Assembly (NCBI GenBank): GCA_017934545.1 | Contig: JAGBJI010000009.1 | Span: 62,001-126,000, forward strand | Length of the DNA stretch: 64,000 nucleotides | DNA from: Bacteroidales bacterium | Lineage (GTDB): Bacteria; Bacteroidota; Bacteroidia; Bacteroidales; P3 | Direction: 5' to 3' | Shown: in pieces, positions 31,971-41,365 of the stretch | How positions within the stretch are numbered: the first letter of the stretch is position 1 | How the letters are laid out: every line of letters begins with the position of its first letter | Program-made: the position numbers and the translations under genes | The notes under the pieces: generated by a model | The model's input: the letters and a program-made list of their open reading frames with translations, nothing else | The model's database searches: none | Told to the model about the DNA's origin: nothing

Positions 31971-33959
31971 TTACCTGTTTTCAACCTCTTTTAATGCCTC
32001 AATTTCGTGTTTTTTTGACAAAATAACCTGTTTTTCTCCGTTTTCAACCAAAGATTGTTTATAAATACTGTCAGCTTTATTGTAATCTTTCCGTTTTATA
32101 TACACATTCATCAAATCTATCCACGCACGTTCGTCTTTGGTTTCCCGCAAAAGATATTGTTCAATCAACTTTGTCTGCATGCAGGTATCGCCCATACGGG
32201 CATAAGTGTCCGCTTTGATTCTGACAGGGTCGTAACACAAAGGTTTTTTTTCAGAACATTTGTCCGCCCAATAGAATGCCGAGTCGGTCATATTGAGATG
32301 CGAATAGTACGAAGCCAATCTGTACTCTTTCAAAGCGTAGTACGGATTGGAATCATCGGCCAATATAATATTAACGGCTTGTCGGTAATCGCCCTCCAAA
32401 GCAAACATCATGGCATTGTTTATAGCAATCGGTTTGGTGCTTTCGTCAATATTCGGAAGCCAAGGTGCCGCATTGACCCAATAGGACGGCGGAACGCGGT
32501 TTTTGTTGTGTGAGTTATGGCACAATATCCTCTGTCTTTGAACCACGGACGAAAGAAAATGAGTGGTTTCTATATAAAACGTAGCCGCAGCTATCACACA
32601 TACAAAAGGCAAAAACGCTTTTATATGTTTAAACTTTAAACCAGAATGCAGCAAAGACGAAGTTTGAAACTTTGCAAACATCAACAACGCCGTGCTTAAC
32701 GCTAAATAAATCTGGGGTGTTGCCCTTTCCAACGGAAAATTAAACATTGCATCGTTCATATAACTCAACAACATAAGCATTGAACACAGGGCTATGATGC
32801 GGTATTGTTTTTTTGTCTTTTTGTTTACAATTATTCTTATTGCACAAACAAACATACTTAAATAGAAAACTACATACAACGCCTCCCCTACTACGCCGAG
32901 TTCGCTCTGCATCTCAAGAAAATCGTTGTGGGCGTGGTCGCTCACTATGTAGTTCATCTTTTTTGCCGCCTCAACCTGCATTATAGCCAATTTATGATTG
33001 CCCACACCGTAACCCAACCACGGATTGCGTTTGATTATCTCCGAAGTATTTTTCCAAATAACCAATCTGCCTTTGGAATTGCCCTCTTCTATGGTTTTGA
33101 CTCTCGCCCCTACGGTATAAAAATTCTCAACATCTTTGCTTGCATACTTATTGTAATTGTAGGAAATAAATTTGTTGCCCGCAAAAAATCCCGCCAAAAC
33201 TATGACAACCGTCAATCCGACTAAAGCAATATACTTCGTATCGGCTTTAAACCTTATTTTTTCCGTCAAAGCATACAATAACAGCACCGTCAAATGCATT
33301 CCCAAACCTATGAAAGTACTTCTTGTGGAAAGTATTATTAAACAAAAACAAACCGTAAAGGTCAAAAACAATGACGCAGCACGCACAAAACCTTTGTATC
33401 TGAATATTGCATAATACAAAAGCGGAAGTTTTAAAAGCAAACATACGGCAAAGATATTTTTATTGCCGTACCCGCCGTTAAGCATAAGGTTTCTGCGTTG
33501 CGATATATGCAGGTCAAAATAATAATAACCTATAATACATGTCAACACATTGACAAAGGTCACAACCATAGTGCAGTATATAAGCCAACGGAACAGTTTT
33601 TTGTCGTTGCAAAGCATAACTCCCGTTAAACACGAAGCAAAAAACACCAATATCCAACGGTTGATAACGGCAATGCTTTCCACTTTGTTCATTGCCCAAA
33701 TTATGCTTACAGCCATCCATACTATCAAAAGTCCCAACACCATTGCGGGTCTAAACTTTAATGGGTTACAAACTTTGATGTTTTGTCTGTAAACACCGCT
33801 GACAACTATGCCCAACGCCGAAACATTGAACAGAGCCAACAAAAAATGTCTTAAACTTGTCACATCCTGGACCCACAACGGAGGGAACAGTTGTATTAAC
33901 AACAAAAAACAAATCACAATCCTCGACAACAAACCGTTGAAATGCACTTTTTCAGTCAT
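31971..33959 (-). CDS. O-antigen ligase-like (Wzy_C) membrane protein with C-terminal TPR
   Basis: A 662-residue inner-membrane protein with about twelve hydrophobic segments in the first 440 residues. The periplasmic loop carrying the O-antigen ligase/polymerase signature is near 300 (IIKRNPWLGYGVGNHKLAI, then SDHAHNDFLEMQSELGVVG near 345). The last 170 residues are soluble and TPR-like (NAMMFALEGDYRQAVNIIL, ARMGDTCMQTKLIEQYLL, YIKRKDYNKADSIYKQSL). The family joins or polymerises surface glycans. With rfbD divergent and GT9 genes nearby it probably serves LPS or capsule. Ligase and polymerase cannot be told apart from sequence. Confidence 0.85.
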   Translation of the reverse strand: MTEKVHFNGLLSRIVICFLLLIQLFPPLWVQDVTSLRHFLLALFNVSALGIVVSGVYRQNIKVCNPLKFRPAMVLGLLIVWMAVSIIWAMNKVESIAVINRWILVFFASCLTGVMLCNDKKLFRWLIYCTMVVTFVNVLTCIIGYYYFDLHISQRRNLMLNGGYGNKNIFAVCLLLKLPLLYYAIFRYKGFVRAASLFLTFTVCFCLIILSTRSTFIGLGMHLTVLLLYALTEKIRFKADTKYIALVGLTVVIVLAGFFAGNKFISYNYNKYASKDVENFYTVGARVKTIEEGNSKGRLVIWKNTSEIIKRNPWLGYGVGNHKLAIMQVEAAKKMNYIVSDHAHNDFLEMQSELGVVGEALYVVFYLSMFVCAIRIIVNKKTKKQYRIIALCSMLMLLSYMNDAMFNFPLERATPQIYLALSTALLMFAKFQTSSLLHSGLKFKHIKAFLPFVCVIAAATFYIETTHFLSSVVQRQRILCHNSHNKNRVPPSYWVNAAPWLPNIDESTKPIAINNAMMFALEGDYRQAVNIILADDSNPYYALKEYRLASYYSHLNMTDSAFYWADKCSEKKPLCYDPVRIKADTYARMGDTCMQTKLIEQYLLRETKDERAWIDLMNVYIKRKDYNKADSIYKQSLVENGEKQVILSKKHEIEALKEVENR

Positions 33960-34002
33960 GTCTTAATACCTGTATTTTTATATTCATGCAAAAAATAATT
34001 TG

Positions 34003-34010
34003 CAAAGATA
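34003..34010 (-). promoter_or_regulatory. O-antigen ligase gene promoter, -7 box
   Basis: Minus strand TATCTTTG followed by C, 43 bases before the ATG at 33959. It is divergent from the rfbD promoter 22 bases to the right. Confidence 0.6.
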
Positions 34011-34032
34011 CGAACTAAGACAAAAAATTTAC

Positions 34033-34040
34033 TAATTTTG
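34033..34040 (+). promoter_or_regulatory. rfbD promoter, -7 box
   Basis: TAATTTTG followed by C, 29 bases before the ATG at 34070. Confidence 0.6.
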
Positions 34041-34069
34041 CCCGCAAAATATAAATAAATTTACTATAA

Positions 34070-34915
34070 ATGAAGATATTGATTACGGGAGCCGGCGGAC
34101 AGTTAGGCCAAAGTATTGAAAAGATTTCTCCTTTGTACAACCATGAATTCGTGTTTACCGACTTGGAACAGTTGGATATTACTGACGAAAACGCCGTTGA
34201 TTTGTTTTTAAAGGCGGGGAAATTTGATTTTCTTATAAATACGGCTGCATATACCGACGTTGAAAAAGCGGAAAACGACTACGACAATGCCTTTGCAGTC
34301 AACGCAACCGCCCCTTATCTGCTTGCAAAATATTCAAAGAAGTACAGGACAAGGTTTATCCATATCTCAACGGACTATGTCTTTGACGGAAAGAGTTGCA
34401 CTCCCTATACGCCAAAACACGCCACGAATCCTAAAAACGTCTACGGCATAACAAAATTGCAGGGTGAGAAAAAAATCCTGCGGTGCAACAAGGACGCAAA
34501 AATAATACGCACTTCGTGGCTTTACAGTGAATTCGGAAATAATTTCGTTAAGACCATACTGAAACTCGGACAGATGAAATCGTCGTTAAACGTGGTCTTT
34601 GACCAAGTAGGCACGCCTACCTATGCAACCGACTTGGCCCGGGCGGTTTTAAAAATGACGGAACATATGCCGATAGAGAGTGTGTTCCATTTTTCCGACG
34701 AAGGAGTTTGTTCGTGGTACGATTTTGCCAAAAAGATTGTAGAAATAAAAGGATTTAAATGCAAAGTCTTGCCCGTTTTAAGCAAAGAATTTCCTACCAT
34801 AGCACAACGCCCGTACTACAGCGTGCTGGATAAATCGGACATAAAGCTTAACCTCCGCATTGAAATACCGCATTGGGAAGACAGTCTTCGCCAATGCCTT
34901 GAAATATTGCAATAA
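34070..34915 (+). CDS. rfbD: dTDP-4-dehydrorhamnose reductase
   Basis: Last step of dTDP-L-rhamnose synthesis for surface glycans. The 281-residue product is an extended SDR: MKILITGAGGQLGQS nucleotide-binding loop, FDFLINTAAYTDVEKAE near 55, the catalytic STDYVFDGKSCTPY and YGITKLQGEKK (YxxxK) near 100-140, and TSWLYSEFGNNFVKT near 150. Length is standard. The other rhamnose genes are not next to it. NlpC/P60 follows 18 bases downstream. Confidence 0.92.
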   Translation: MKILITGAGGQLGQSIEKISPLYNHEFVFTDLEQLDITDENAVDLFLKAGKFDFLINTAAYTDVEKAENDYDNAFAVNATAPYLLAKYSKKYRTRFIHISTDYVFDGKSCTPYTPKHATNPKNVYGITKLQGEKKILRCNKDAKIIRTSWLYSEFGNNFVKTILKLGQMKSSLNVVFDQVGTPTYATDLARAVLKMTEHMPIESVFHFSDEGVCSWYDFAKKIVEIKGFKCKVLPVLSKEFPTIAQRPYYSVLDKSDIKLNLRIEIPHWEDSLRQCLEILQ

Positions 34916-34933
34916 CACAAAAACATCTTTAAC

Positions 34934-35599
34934 ATGAAAACAAAAAACTTTATAAAACACCTTACCTTGATTCTTTGTTTGGTTTTGTCTTTTTCCTCCT
35001 GTATGACGGTGCAGGACGCATTGCTTAACGACGCTGCGGCAAGAAAAGCCAAAAACCAACCCAAACCTACTGCAACAACACACAAAAAACCGTCATCTGC
35101 AAAACCATCCGACTCCAAAAACACTAAACCGCCTGCCCAAAACACAGGCAAACAAACTGCAAACACAACGCAAAGCACCGTTTACACGACCTCAAAAGAT
35201 TATCTGAAAAAGCATCCGTCCGTTTTGACCGAGTATTGCATGTCATGGGTCGGAACACCGCACGTACAAGGCGGCATGAGCAAAAACGGAGTGGACTGCT
35301 CGGGTTTTGTGTCCAATGTTTACAAGGACGTTTACGGCATTACACTTCCGCGTCGCAGTGCAGACATGGAAAAAGAGGTGGATTTGACCGTCAAACAATC
35401 GCAACTGAAAGAAGGCGATTTAGTCTTTTTCGGCAAAAACGGCGTAAACCATGTCGGTATATACTTACAGGACAACAATTTCATCCACACCTCAACGTCA
35501 AAAGGCGTCATAGTGTCGTCGTTGGAAGAGAAATATTGGAAAGAAAACTATCGTTCGTGCGGTCATCACCCCAAAGTAAACAACAAAAAACATAAATAA
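34934..35599 (+). CDS. NlpC/P60-family cell-wall hydrolase lipoprotein
   Basis: The product has 221 residues: a lipoprotein signal (LVLSFSSC, lipid Cys near 23), then a Lys/Pro/Thr/Asn-rich spacer of about 70 residues and a C-terminal NlpC/P60 peptidase domain at about 100-215. Catalytic Cys is in GVDCSGFVSNVYKDVYG, the His in NHVGIYL, and the third residue is the His of the FIHTSTSKGV strand. Such enzymes cut peptidoglycan stem peptides. It is co-transcribed with rfbD and ends in a strong terminator. Confidence 0.92.
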   Translation: MKTKNFIKHLTLILCLVLSFSSCMTVQDALLNDAAARKAKNQPKPTATTHKKPSSAKPSDSKNTKPPAQNTGKQTANTTQSTVYTTSKDYLKKHPSVLTEYCMSWVGTPHVQGGMSKNGVDCSGFVSNVYKDVYGITLPRRSADMEKEVDLTVKQSQLKEGDLVFFGKNGVNHVGIYLQDNNFIHTSTSKGVIVSSLEEKYWKENYRSCGHHPKVNNKKHK

Positions 35600-35643
35600 C
35601 CGCTTTTTATTCAAAACTTTATCTATAAACATCCTAATTTAAT

Positions 35644-35679
35644 AAAACACAGGCAACCTTTTACGGTTGCCTGTGTTTT
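35644..35679 (+). terminator. NlpC/P60 terminator
   Basis: Perfect 15-base stem AAAACACAGGCAACC / GGTTGCCTGTGTTTT with a 6-base loop; it can work in both directions. Confidence 0.92.
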
Positions 35680-35714
35680 ATATTATCAACCCATGAATTG
35701 ATTTCAATTTTTTG

Positions 35715-35836
35715 TTTTCAGAAAAGAAAAATAAAAAACATATGTATTTTTTCAAAAAAACATATGAATTTTAATCAAAAAACATATGTTCTTGAAATTA
35801 AAAACATATGTTTTTTATTTTTAATTTTTAAAGACA
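35715..35836 (+). repeat. 22-bp phased palindrome array, CATATG type, copy E
   Basis: TTTTCAGAAAA at 35715-35725, CATATG starts at 35739, 35761, 35783 and 35805 (exactly 22 apart), and a degenerate right end near 35829 (TTTTTAAAGA). It lies after the NlpC terminator and about 215 bases before the next gene on the plus strand. Confidence 0.9.
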
Positions 35837-35998
35837 ATATCTTCTTATTTTACTTTAGTACAATATAAATTCCGTTATTCTACTTTTAGGAGTTAAAAGT
35901 AAAATAAAAAATGACTAACCGTAACTGAAGAAAAGTAAAAAAAACGGAATTTAAAAGATATTTGGGGGTTTTGCGGGCGGTGAATAATTTTTTTATTG

Positions 35999-36006
35999 TA
36001 CCTTTG
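35999..36006 (+). promoter_or_regulatory. Promoter of the barrel gene at 36051, -7 box
   Basis: TACCTTTG followed by C, with TTTTG about 28 bases upstream. It lies 44 bases before the ATG. Confidence 0.6.
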
Positions 36007-36050
36007 CAAAGTTTACAAGTATAACAATAACAAAAAAAACTAACATCAAA

Positions 36051-36488
36051 ATGAAAAAAATTCTTGTATTAATGGCTGTAGCGTTTATGGCAATAAATGT
36101 CAACGCACAGAATTGGGGTATAGGTATTAAAGCCGGTTGGGATTATGGTTTGAACATCAAAAAATACAACGGCGGTACTAATTACGAAGGTGTTATTGAC
36201 ATCCACAACAGCGGATTCCGTGCATTGGGATTGTATGAATGGGACAAAGACTTGGGTTCCGGTTTCCATCTATACTACGGTCTTGGTGCCAATGTAGGTT
36301 TTTGGGACAATGACAAAGACGAAAGTTCTTTCGGATTGGGTATAAACGGAGTTATAGGTGTGGAATGGCATCTGCCTAACAATATTCCGTTGACTTTGGC
36401 TTTGGACTGGACTCCTTCATTTGAACTTATACCTGAAACAGGTTTTTGGTCCAAAGGTTTAGGTTTCTCTGTTAAATATGTTTGGTAA
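36051..36488 (+). CDS. Small outer-membrane beta-barrel protein
   Basis: The product has 145 residues: a signal peptide (about 1-19, cut after VNAQ), then glycine/aromatic beta strands (NWGIGIKAGWDYGLNIK, GFHLYYGLGANVGFW, SFGLGINGVIGVEWHL, LGFSVKYVW) ending in Trp. The protein is short, so it may be a six- to eight-stranded barrel. It is alone between a strong promoter and a strong terminator. Function unknown. Confidence 0.8.
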   Translation: MKKILVLMAVAFMAINVNAQNWGIGIKAGWDYGLNIKKYNGGTNYEGVIDIHNSGFRALGLYEWDKDLGSGFHLYYGLGANVGFWDNDKDESSFGLGINGVIGVEWHLPNNIPLTLALDWTPSFELIPETGFWSKGLGFSVKYVW

Positions 36489-36527
36489 CGGTTAAACCTT
36501 TCATTTTAGTCAATATTTTAATAACAA

Positions 36528-36576
36528 AAATAAGGAATTATCGTTCTGAACATTGAAGATAATTCCTTATTTTTTA
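36528..36576 (+). terminator. Terminator of the barrel gene
   Basis: Perfect 15-base stem AAATAAGGAATTATC / GATAATTCCTTATTT, a 15-base loop and a T-rich tail. Confidence 0.9.
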
Positions 36577-36608
36577 TTTTTTCCGTTTTATCAAGCACTT
36601 TTTATCAT

Positions 36609-37823
36609 ATGGGCAATAAACTGAAAATAATCAATGACCCCGTCTACGGGTTTATAAAGATTCCTTCCGAAAAAATATACCACCTTGTACAAAGCCAGCA
36701 AATGCAACGTTTACGCAGAATAAAACAACTCGGCTTAAGCAATTTGGTATATCCGGGTGCGGAACACACAAGGTTTTCCCATTCCATAGGGGCAATGTTT
36801 TTGATGACAAAAGCATTGGACGGATTACGTCAGAAAGGTTATAATATAACCGATGATGAGTACGAAGCAACCGTAGAGGCAATATTGTTGCACGACGTAG
36901 GGCATTCGCCGTTTTCGCATTGTTTGGAACATATCTTCTTCAACTGCCACCATGAAGACATATCCAAACTGATAATGAAAGAACTCGGTTGCAATGAAAA
37001 TGCGGTACAAATCTTTGACAATACTTACAAAAAGAAATTCTTGCATCAGTTGGTGTCTTCCCAAGTTGACATTGACCGTTTGGATTATCTGACAAGGGAC
37101 AGTTTTTTTACGGGAGTAAGCGAAGGGGTTATAGGAACGGACAGAATAATGAACATGTTCTCCATTCACAACGATGAATTGGTCATTGACCAAAAGGGTG
37201 TTTACAGCATAGAAAAGTTTATCATATCCCGCCGTCTTATGTATTGGCAGGTATATATGCACAAGACCGTTGTCGGAGCGGACTGTTTGTTGCGGAATAT
37301 TCTTTACCGTGCCAAAGAATTGGCACTAAACAATGATTTAAAAACAGAATTATTCCCAATCAGTCAGAACCTTTACTATTTTCTTGTCAACCCCGTACAA
37401 GATTTCCCTGACAAAGAATCACTTAACAAATTCTTATTGCTTGATGATACTGACATTTGGTCTGCGGTAAAGACTTGGTCTGTTCACAAAGACAGGATTC
37501 TTTCCTTTTTGTCGCAGTCACTGATTACCCGCAATGTAGGGCATATGCATGTAAAGAACGTAGAATATTCCGGTGAGGAGCTGCAGCAATATTTAAGCGT
37601 GTTAAAACAACGGCACCATGCGTTAGGGTTATCGGAAGACGAGTTGAAGAAATATTTTTTGACCACGGGACAGATGTTCAACCGTGCCTATTCGTTCAAC
37701 GACCAACAGATAAACATAATGTTCAAAGACAAAACGGTGAAAGGAATACACGAAGCGTCAGACCAATTGGACGAAAACTTTCTGAACAAAGAAATAAAAA
37801 AATATTACTTCCACGAAATTTAA
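36609..37823 (+). CDS. HD-domain phosphohydrolase (dGTPase-like)
   Basis: The product has 404 residues and belongs to the YwfO-like group of HD proteins. The metal ligands are visible: RFSHSIGAMFLM near 58, the HD pair in LLHDVGHSPFSHCLEHIFF near 92 and the SQVDIDRLDYLTRDS segment near 154. The N-terminal IINDPVYGFIKIPSE is also typical. Relatives hydrolyse dNTPs, but the exact substrate here is unknown. It starts 33 bases after the previous terminator and has its own terminator downstream. Confidence 0.9.
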   Translation: MGNKLKIINDPVYGFIKIPSEKIYHLVQSQQMQRLRRIKQLGLSNLVYPGAEHTRFSHSIGAMFLMTKALDGLRQKGYNITDDEYEATVEAILLHDVGHSPFSHCLEHIFFNCHHEDISKLIMKELGCNENAVQIFDNTYKKKFLHQLVSSQVDIDRLDYLTRDSFFTGVSEGVIGTDRIMNMFSIHNDELVIDQKGVYSIEKFIISRRLMYWQVYMHKTVVGADCLLRNILYRAKELALNNDLKTELFPISQNLYYFLVNPVQDFPDKESLNKFLLLDDTDIWSAVKTWSVHKDRILSFLSQSLITRNVGHMHVKNVEYSGEELQQYLSVLKQRHHALGLSEDELKKYFLTTGQMFNRAYSFNDQQINIMFKDKTVKGIHEASDQLDENFLNKEIKKYYFHEI

Positions 37824-37841
37824 TTTCAAATATCACAAACA

Positions 37842-37878
37842 AAAAAAGAAGAAGTCTTTTTAACTTCTCCTTTTTTCT
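37842..37878. terminator. Terminator between the HD gene and rplQ
   Basis: Stem AAAAAAGAAGAAGT / ACTTCTCCTTTTTT (one mismatch) with T- and A-runs on both sides. It can end the HD-hydrolase transcript and, from the other side, the ribosomal operon. Confidence 0.75.
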
Positions 37879-37943
37879 TTATGCAAGAGGATAACTTATG
37901 TTCTGCTATTGTATCCCCTCCCTTGCGATTATGTTTTGAAAAA

Positions 37944-38456
37944 TTATTCTGCTTTAGGAGCTTCTTCTGCAGTTGCTTCAGGCTGTTCGGTTTTTACTTC
38001 TTCAGCATTTTGAACAGGTGCTTTTTCTGCAGTTGCTTTCTTTCTTCCGCCTCTACGAGTGGATTTTGCTTTCTTTGCAGAATCTTTCAACATGTTTTCA
38101 TTGTAATCCACAAGTTCCATCATTGCCATCTCTGCTCCGTCACCCATACGGCGTCCCGTCTTAAGAATACGTGTGTATCCTCCGTTACGGTTTGCTATCT
38201 TTTGGGAAACTTCGCGGAACAATTCCGTAACCGCTTCCTTATCTCTCAAATAAGAAAAAACTATACGTCTTTGGTGCGTTGAATCTTCTTTGGATTTATT
38301 TATCAATGGCTCTACATATTTTCTCAACGCTTTAGCTTTAGCCAACGTTGTTTCTATTCTCTTTTCTTTTATCAAAGATACAGCCATATTGGAAAGCATT
38401 GCACTTCTGTGGGCTGCAGTTCTTGACAAATGATTTACTTTACAACCGTGTCTCAT
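37944..38456 (-). CDS. rplQ: 50S ribosomal protein L17
   Basis: The product has 170 residues. The L17 core covers about 1-120: [55 protein letters not shown]. It is followed by a Lys/Ala/Glu-rich tail of about 45 residues ([22 protein letters not shown]). Such tails are common in Bacteroidetes L17 and absent from E. coli (127 residues). It is the last gene of the ribosomal block, 4 bases after rpoA. Confidence 0.96.
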   Translation of the reverse strand: MRHGCKVNHLSRTAAHRSAMLSNMAVSLIKEKRIETTLAKAKALRKYVEPLINKSKEDSTHQRRIVFSYLRDKEAVTELFREVSQKIANRNGGYTRILKTGRRMGDGAEMAMMELVDYNENMLKDSAKKAKSTRRGGRKKATAEKAPVQNAEEVKTEQPEATAEEAPKAE

Positions 38457-38460
38457 CTCT

Positions 38461-39468
38461 CTATTCTTTTTCTAATTTATATTTTGAAATATCCATACCG
38501 AAATCCAAGCCTTTTGATTTGACAAGGTTTTCCAATTCTGACAATGATTTTCTTCCGAAATTTCTAAACTTCAACAAATCTGCTTTTGAATAGCAAACCA
38601 AATCGCCCAATGTGTCAACCTCTGCGGATTTCAAACAATTAAGCGCTCTTACGGATAAATCCATATCCACAAGTTTTGACTTCAACAACTGACGGATGTG
38701 CAATGTTTCTTCATCAAAGTCATCTGCTTCGTTCTTAACGTCCGTTTGAATATCTATTTTATCATCGGAGAACAAAACGAAATGTTTTATAAGAATCATC
38801 GCTGCTTCTTTCAACGCATTCTTCGGCGTGATTGAACCGTCCGTTTCTATTTCAAAAGTTAACTTTTCGTAGTCGGTTTTCTGCTCCACACGGTAATTAT
38901 CTACATAGTAATTAACGTTCTTTATAGGAGTAAAAATTGAATCTATTGCTATTGTTCCGATAGGATCGTTCTGTTTAACATTTTCTTCTGACGGCACATA
39001 TCCTCTGCCCTTTTCAATCCTCATCGTAATCACCAAAGAAGGAAGTTCTTTGTTTTCATCGGGAGTCATGTGGCATATCTCAACATCTGTATTCAATACC
39101 TGAAAAGCATTAAGATATTTATTGATATCACCGGCTTTAAATACAGTTGATTTTTCTATTGTGAAAGATATTTCTTCGCTCTCTTGTGTTTCAATCTGAC
39201 GTTTAATACGAAGTCTTTTCAGATTAAGTATAATCTCGGTCATATCTTCCATTACGCCGTGAATTGTATCAAACTCATGGCTTACTCCGTCTATACGTAT
39301 AGATGTAACTGCAAAACCTTCCAACGATGACAAAAGAACTCTCCGCAACGAATTGCCGATTGTTATTCCGTAACCTCTCTCCAAAGGACGGAACTCAAAC
39401 TTTCCTCTGTAATCATCGGATTCTATCATTATAACCTTGTCAGGTTGTTGAAAAGCTAATATGGCCAT
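38461..39468 (-). CDS. rpoA: RNA polymerase alpha subunit
   Basis: The 335-residue product has the N-terminal assembly domain ([20 protein letters not shown] with the conserved [26 protein letters not shown]) and the C-terminal DNA- and activator-binding domain ([34 protein letters not shown]). It sits between rpsD and rplQ as in the standard alpha operon. Confidence 0.97.
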   Translation of the reverse strand: MAILAFQQPDKVIMIESDDYRGKFEFRPLERGYGITIGNSLRRVLLSSLEGFAVTSIRIDGVSHEFDTIHGVMEDMTEIILNLKRLRIKRQIETQESEEISFTIEKSTVFKAGDINKYLNAFQVLNTDVEICHMTPDENKELPSLVITMRIEKGRGYVPSEENVKQNDPIGTIAIDSIFTPIKNVNYYVDNYRVEQKTDYEKLTFEIETDGSITPKNALKEAAMILIKHFVLFSDDKIDIQTDVKNEADDFDEETLHIRQLLKSKLVDMDLSVRALNCLKSAEVDTLGDLVCYSKADLLKFRNFGRKSLSELENLVKSKGLDFGMDISKYKLEKE

Positions 39469-39492
39469 ATTATTATTTCTTATATTATTTTA

Positions 39493-40092
39493 TTATTTAG
39501 AATACAACTCAACGATAGCCTGCTCATTAATATTTTCCGGTATATCTGCTCTTTGAGGATAGTTATTGAATTTACCCTCCATTGTATCATTATTCCAATC
39601 CAACCAAGAGTAAGATGTTCTTGAAGCAACAGAATCAGTAATAATTTCAAGCGATTTTGACCTTTCTCTTACTCCTACGCTGTCACCTTCTCTCAAAAGA
39701 TAAGACGGAATGTTTACAACTTTACCGTTAACGATTATATGTTTGTGAGATACAAGTTGGCGTGCCTGTGCGCGTGTGCGTGCTATTCCCAAACGGTATA
39801 CAACATTATCCAATCTTGATTCTATCAATTGCAACAATACTTCACCCGTTACACCGCCTTTTCTTGACGCTTTGTCAAACAGATTTCTGAATTGTTTTTC
39901 CAATATACCGTAAGTATATTTTGCCTTTTGTTTTTCCATCAACTGAATACCGTATTCAGACTGTTTTCTTCTTCTTCCTGCTCCGTGTTGTCCCGGAGGA
40001 TAAGCTTTCTTATCGTAAGATTTATCTGCACCGAATATCGGTTCTCTGAATTTTCTTGCTATTCTTGTTTTTGGTCCTGTATATCTTGCCAT
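39493..40092 (-). CDS. rpsD: 30S ribosomal protein S4
   Basis: A 199-residue 16S rRNA-binding assembly protein. It has the S4 domain with [20 protein letters not shown] and the [20 protein letters not shown] loop. The N-terminal zinc-binding cysteines of some S4 forms are absent ([17 protein letters not shown]), the zinc-free type. Confidence 0.97.
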   Translation of the reverse strand: MARYTGPKTRIARKFREPIFGADKSYDKKAYPPGQHGAGRRRKQSEYGIQLMEKQKAKYTYGILEKQFRNLFDKASRKGGVTGEVLLQLIESRLDNVVYRLGIARTRAQARQLVSHKHIIVNGKVVNIPSYLLREGDSVGVRERSKSLEIITDSVASRTSYSWLDWNNDTMEGKFNNYPQRADIPENINEQAIVELYSK

Positions 40093-40128
40093 TTTATTTT
40101 TCCATTTAAATTGTTCTACACTCTGTCA

Positions 40129-40518
40129 TTAAACACGTCTTCTCTTTGGAGGACGGCAACCGTTATGAGGCAACGGCGTAACATCCGTTATCTCCATAAC
40201 CTCTATTCCGCAAGTATTTATAGCTCTTATCGCTGCTTCACGACCAGCTCCAGGACCTTTTACAAACACTTTTACTTTTCTCAAACCATAATCATATGCT
40301 GTTTTTGAACAATCTTCCGCTGCCATTTGTGAAGCATATGGTGTGTTTTTCTTTGAACCCTTGAAACCCATCTTTCCAGCCGAAGACCAAGATATTACTT
40401 GTCCTGCATTATTGGTCAAGGAAATAATGCAATTGTTGAAAGATGCAAAGATAAATGCTTTGCCCTGCGGTTCAACTTTTACTACTCTCTTTTTTGTCGG
40501 TTTTGAATTTTTTGCCAT
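40129..40518 (-). CDS. rpsK: 30S ribosomal protein S11
   Basis: The 129-residue product shows the S11 signatures: [37 protein letters not shown] and the C-terminal [18 protein letters not shown]. It lies between rpsM and rpsD in standard order. Confidence 0.97.
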   Translation of the reverse strand: MAKNSKPTKKRVVKVEPQGKAFIFASFNNCIISLTNNAGQVISWSSAGKMGFKGSKKNTPYASQMAAEDCSKTAYDYGLRKVKVFVKGPGAGREAAIRAINTCGIEVMEITDVTPLPHNGCRPPKRRRV

Positions 40519-40591
40519 TTTCTTACTCTTTATTCACAGAATACATCAAAATGATTTTAATATGCATCCGTATTCCTTATACAATTAACAA

Positions 40592-40969
40592 TTATTTAGT
40601 TGCTTTCTTCTTATTTGCAACCGTTTTCTTTCTGCCCTTGCGTGTTCTTGCATTATTCTTTGTGCTTTGTCCGCGGACAGGCAGTCCCATTCTGTGACGG
40701 ATACCTCTGTAACATCCAACATCCATCAATCGTTTTATATTCATCTGAACTTCACTTCTAAGGTCACCTTCTACCTTATACTTCTCACTGATGATGTTAC
40801 GGATAGCATTTTGTTCATCGTCACTCCACTCACTTACCTTTTTAGATTCTGCTATACCGGCTTCTGCCAATATTTTGGAGGCTGTACTACGTCCAATTCC
40901 GTAAATATAAGTCAATCCGATAACGCCGTGTTTACTCTTCGGTAAGTCTATACCTGCAATTCTTGCCAT
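40592..40969 (-). CDS. rpsM: 30S ribosomal protein S13
   Basis: The 125-residue product starts [20 protein letters not shown] and contains [12 protein letters not shown] and [20 protein letters not shown]; the basic tail [15 protein letters not shown] is typical. It contacts the 50S subunit and tRNA in the head of the 30S subunit. Confidence 0.97.
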   Translation of the reverse strand: MARIAGIDLPKSKHGVIGLTYIYGIGRSTASKILAEAGIAESKKVSEWSDDEQNAIRNIISEKYKVEGDLRSEVQMNIKRLMDVGCYRGIRHRMGLPVRGQSTKNNARTRKGRKKTVANKKKATK

Positions 40970-41009
40970 AAATTATTAATCTGTTTTTTATTACTTATAA
41001 ATCAAATAA

Positions 41010-41126
41010 TCAACCTTGTCTTTGTTTAAATTTAGGATTTTTCTTGTTGATTACATACACCACTCCTTTTCTTCTTACAACTATACACTCAGGAGATCTC
41101 TTCTTTACTGATGTCTTTACTTTCAT
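41010..41126 (-). CDS. rpmJ: 50S ribosomal protein L36 (zinc-free form)
   Basis: A 38-residue protein encoded between infA and rps[21 protein letters not shown] then [18 protein letters not shown]. Position and sequence make it certain. Of the C-C-C-H zinc ligands of canonical L36 only one Cys (14) remains; the others are Ser, Asn and Phe, so this is the C-minus paralogue that works without zinc. No zinc-binding paralogue is present in the window. Confidence 0.97.
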   Translation of the reverse strand: MKVKTSVKKRSPECIVVRRKGVVYVINKKNPKFKQRQG

Positions 41127-41135
41127 CTTAATTTA

Positions 41136-41354
41136 CTATTTATGTCTATACGTTATTCTGCCTTTAGTTAAATCATACGGCGACATCTCTATCTGAACCT
41201 TATCTCCGGGAAGAATTTTTATATAGTGCATTCTCATTTTACCGGAAATAGAAGCCGTAATAACATGACCGCTTTCCAATTCAACTCTAAACATTGCATT
41301 TCCTAATGATTCCAATACTACCCCATCCAATTGTATAGGTTCTTGTTTTGCCAT
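41136..41354 (-). CDS. infA: Translation initiation factor IF-1
   Basis: A 72-residue OB-fold protein: [55 protein letters not shown]. It lies between map and rpmJ, as usual for this phylum. It blocks the ribosomal A site during initiation. Confidence 0.97.
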   Translation of the reverse strand: MAKQEPIQLDGVVLESLGNAMFRVELESGHVITASISGKMRMHYIKILPGDKVQIEMSPYDLTKGRITYRHK

Positions 41355-41365
41355 ATGATTTATTT

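Noticed and set aside
32055-32513. 152-codon plus-strand frame opposite the O-antigen ligase TPR region
   Set aside because: Shadow of a gene with clear motifs; no promoter and unusual composition.
8600-35836. CATATG arrays as ordinary intrinsic terminators
   Set aside because: Copies B-E lie beyond or away from separate strong terminators (for example 35644-35679), occur between divergent genes (copy A), and their stems contain only AT pairs plus one CG, too weak for termination.
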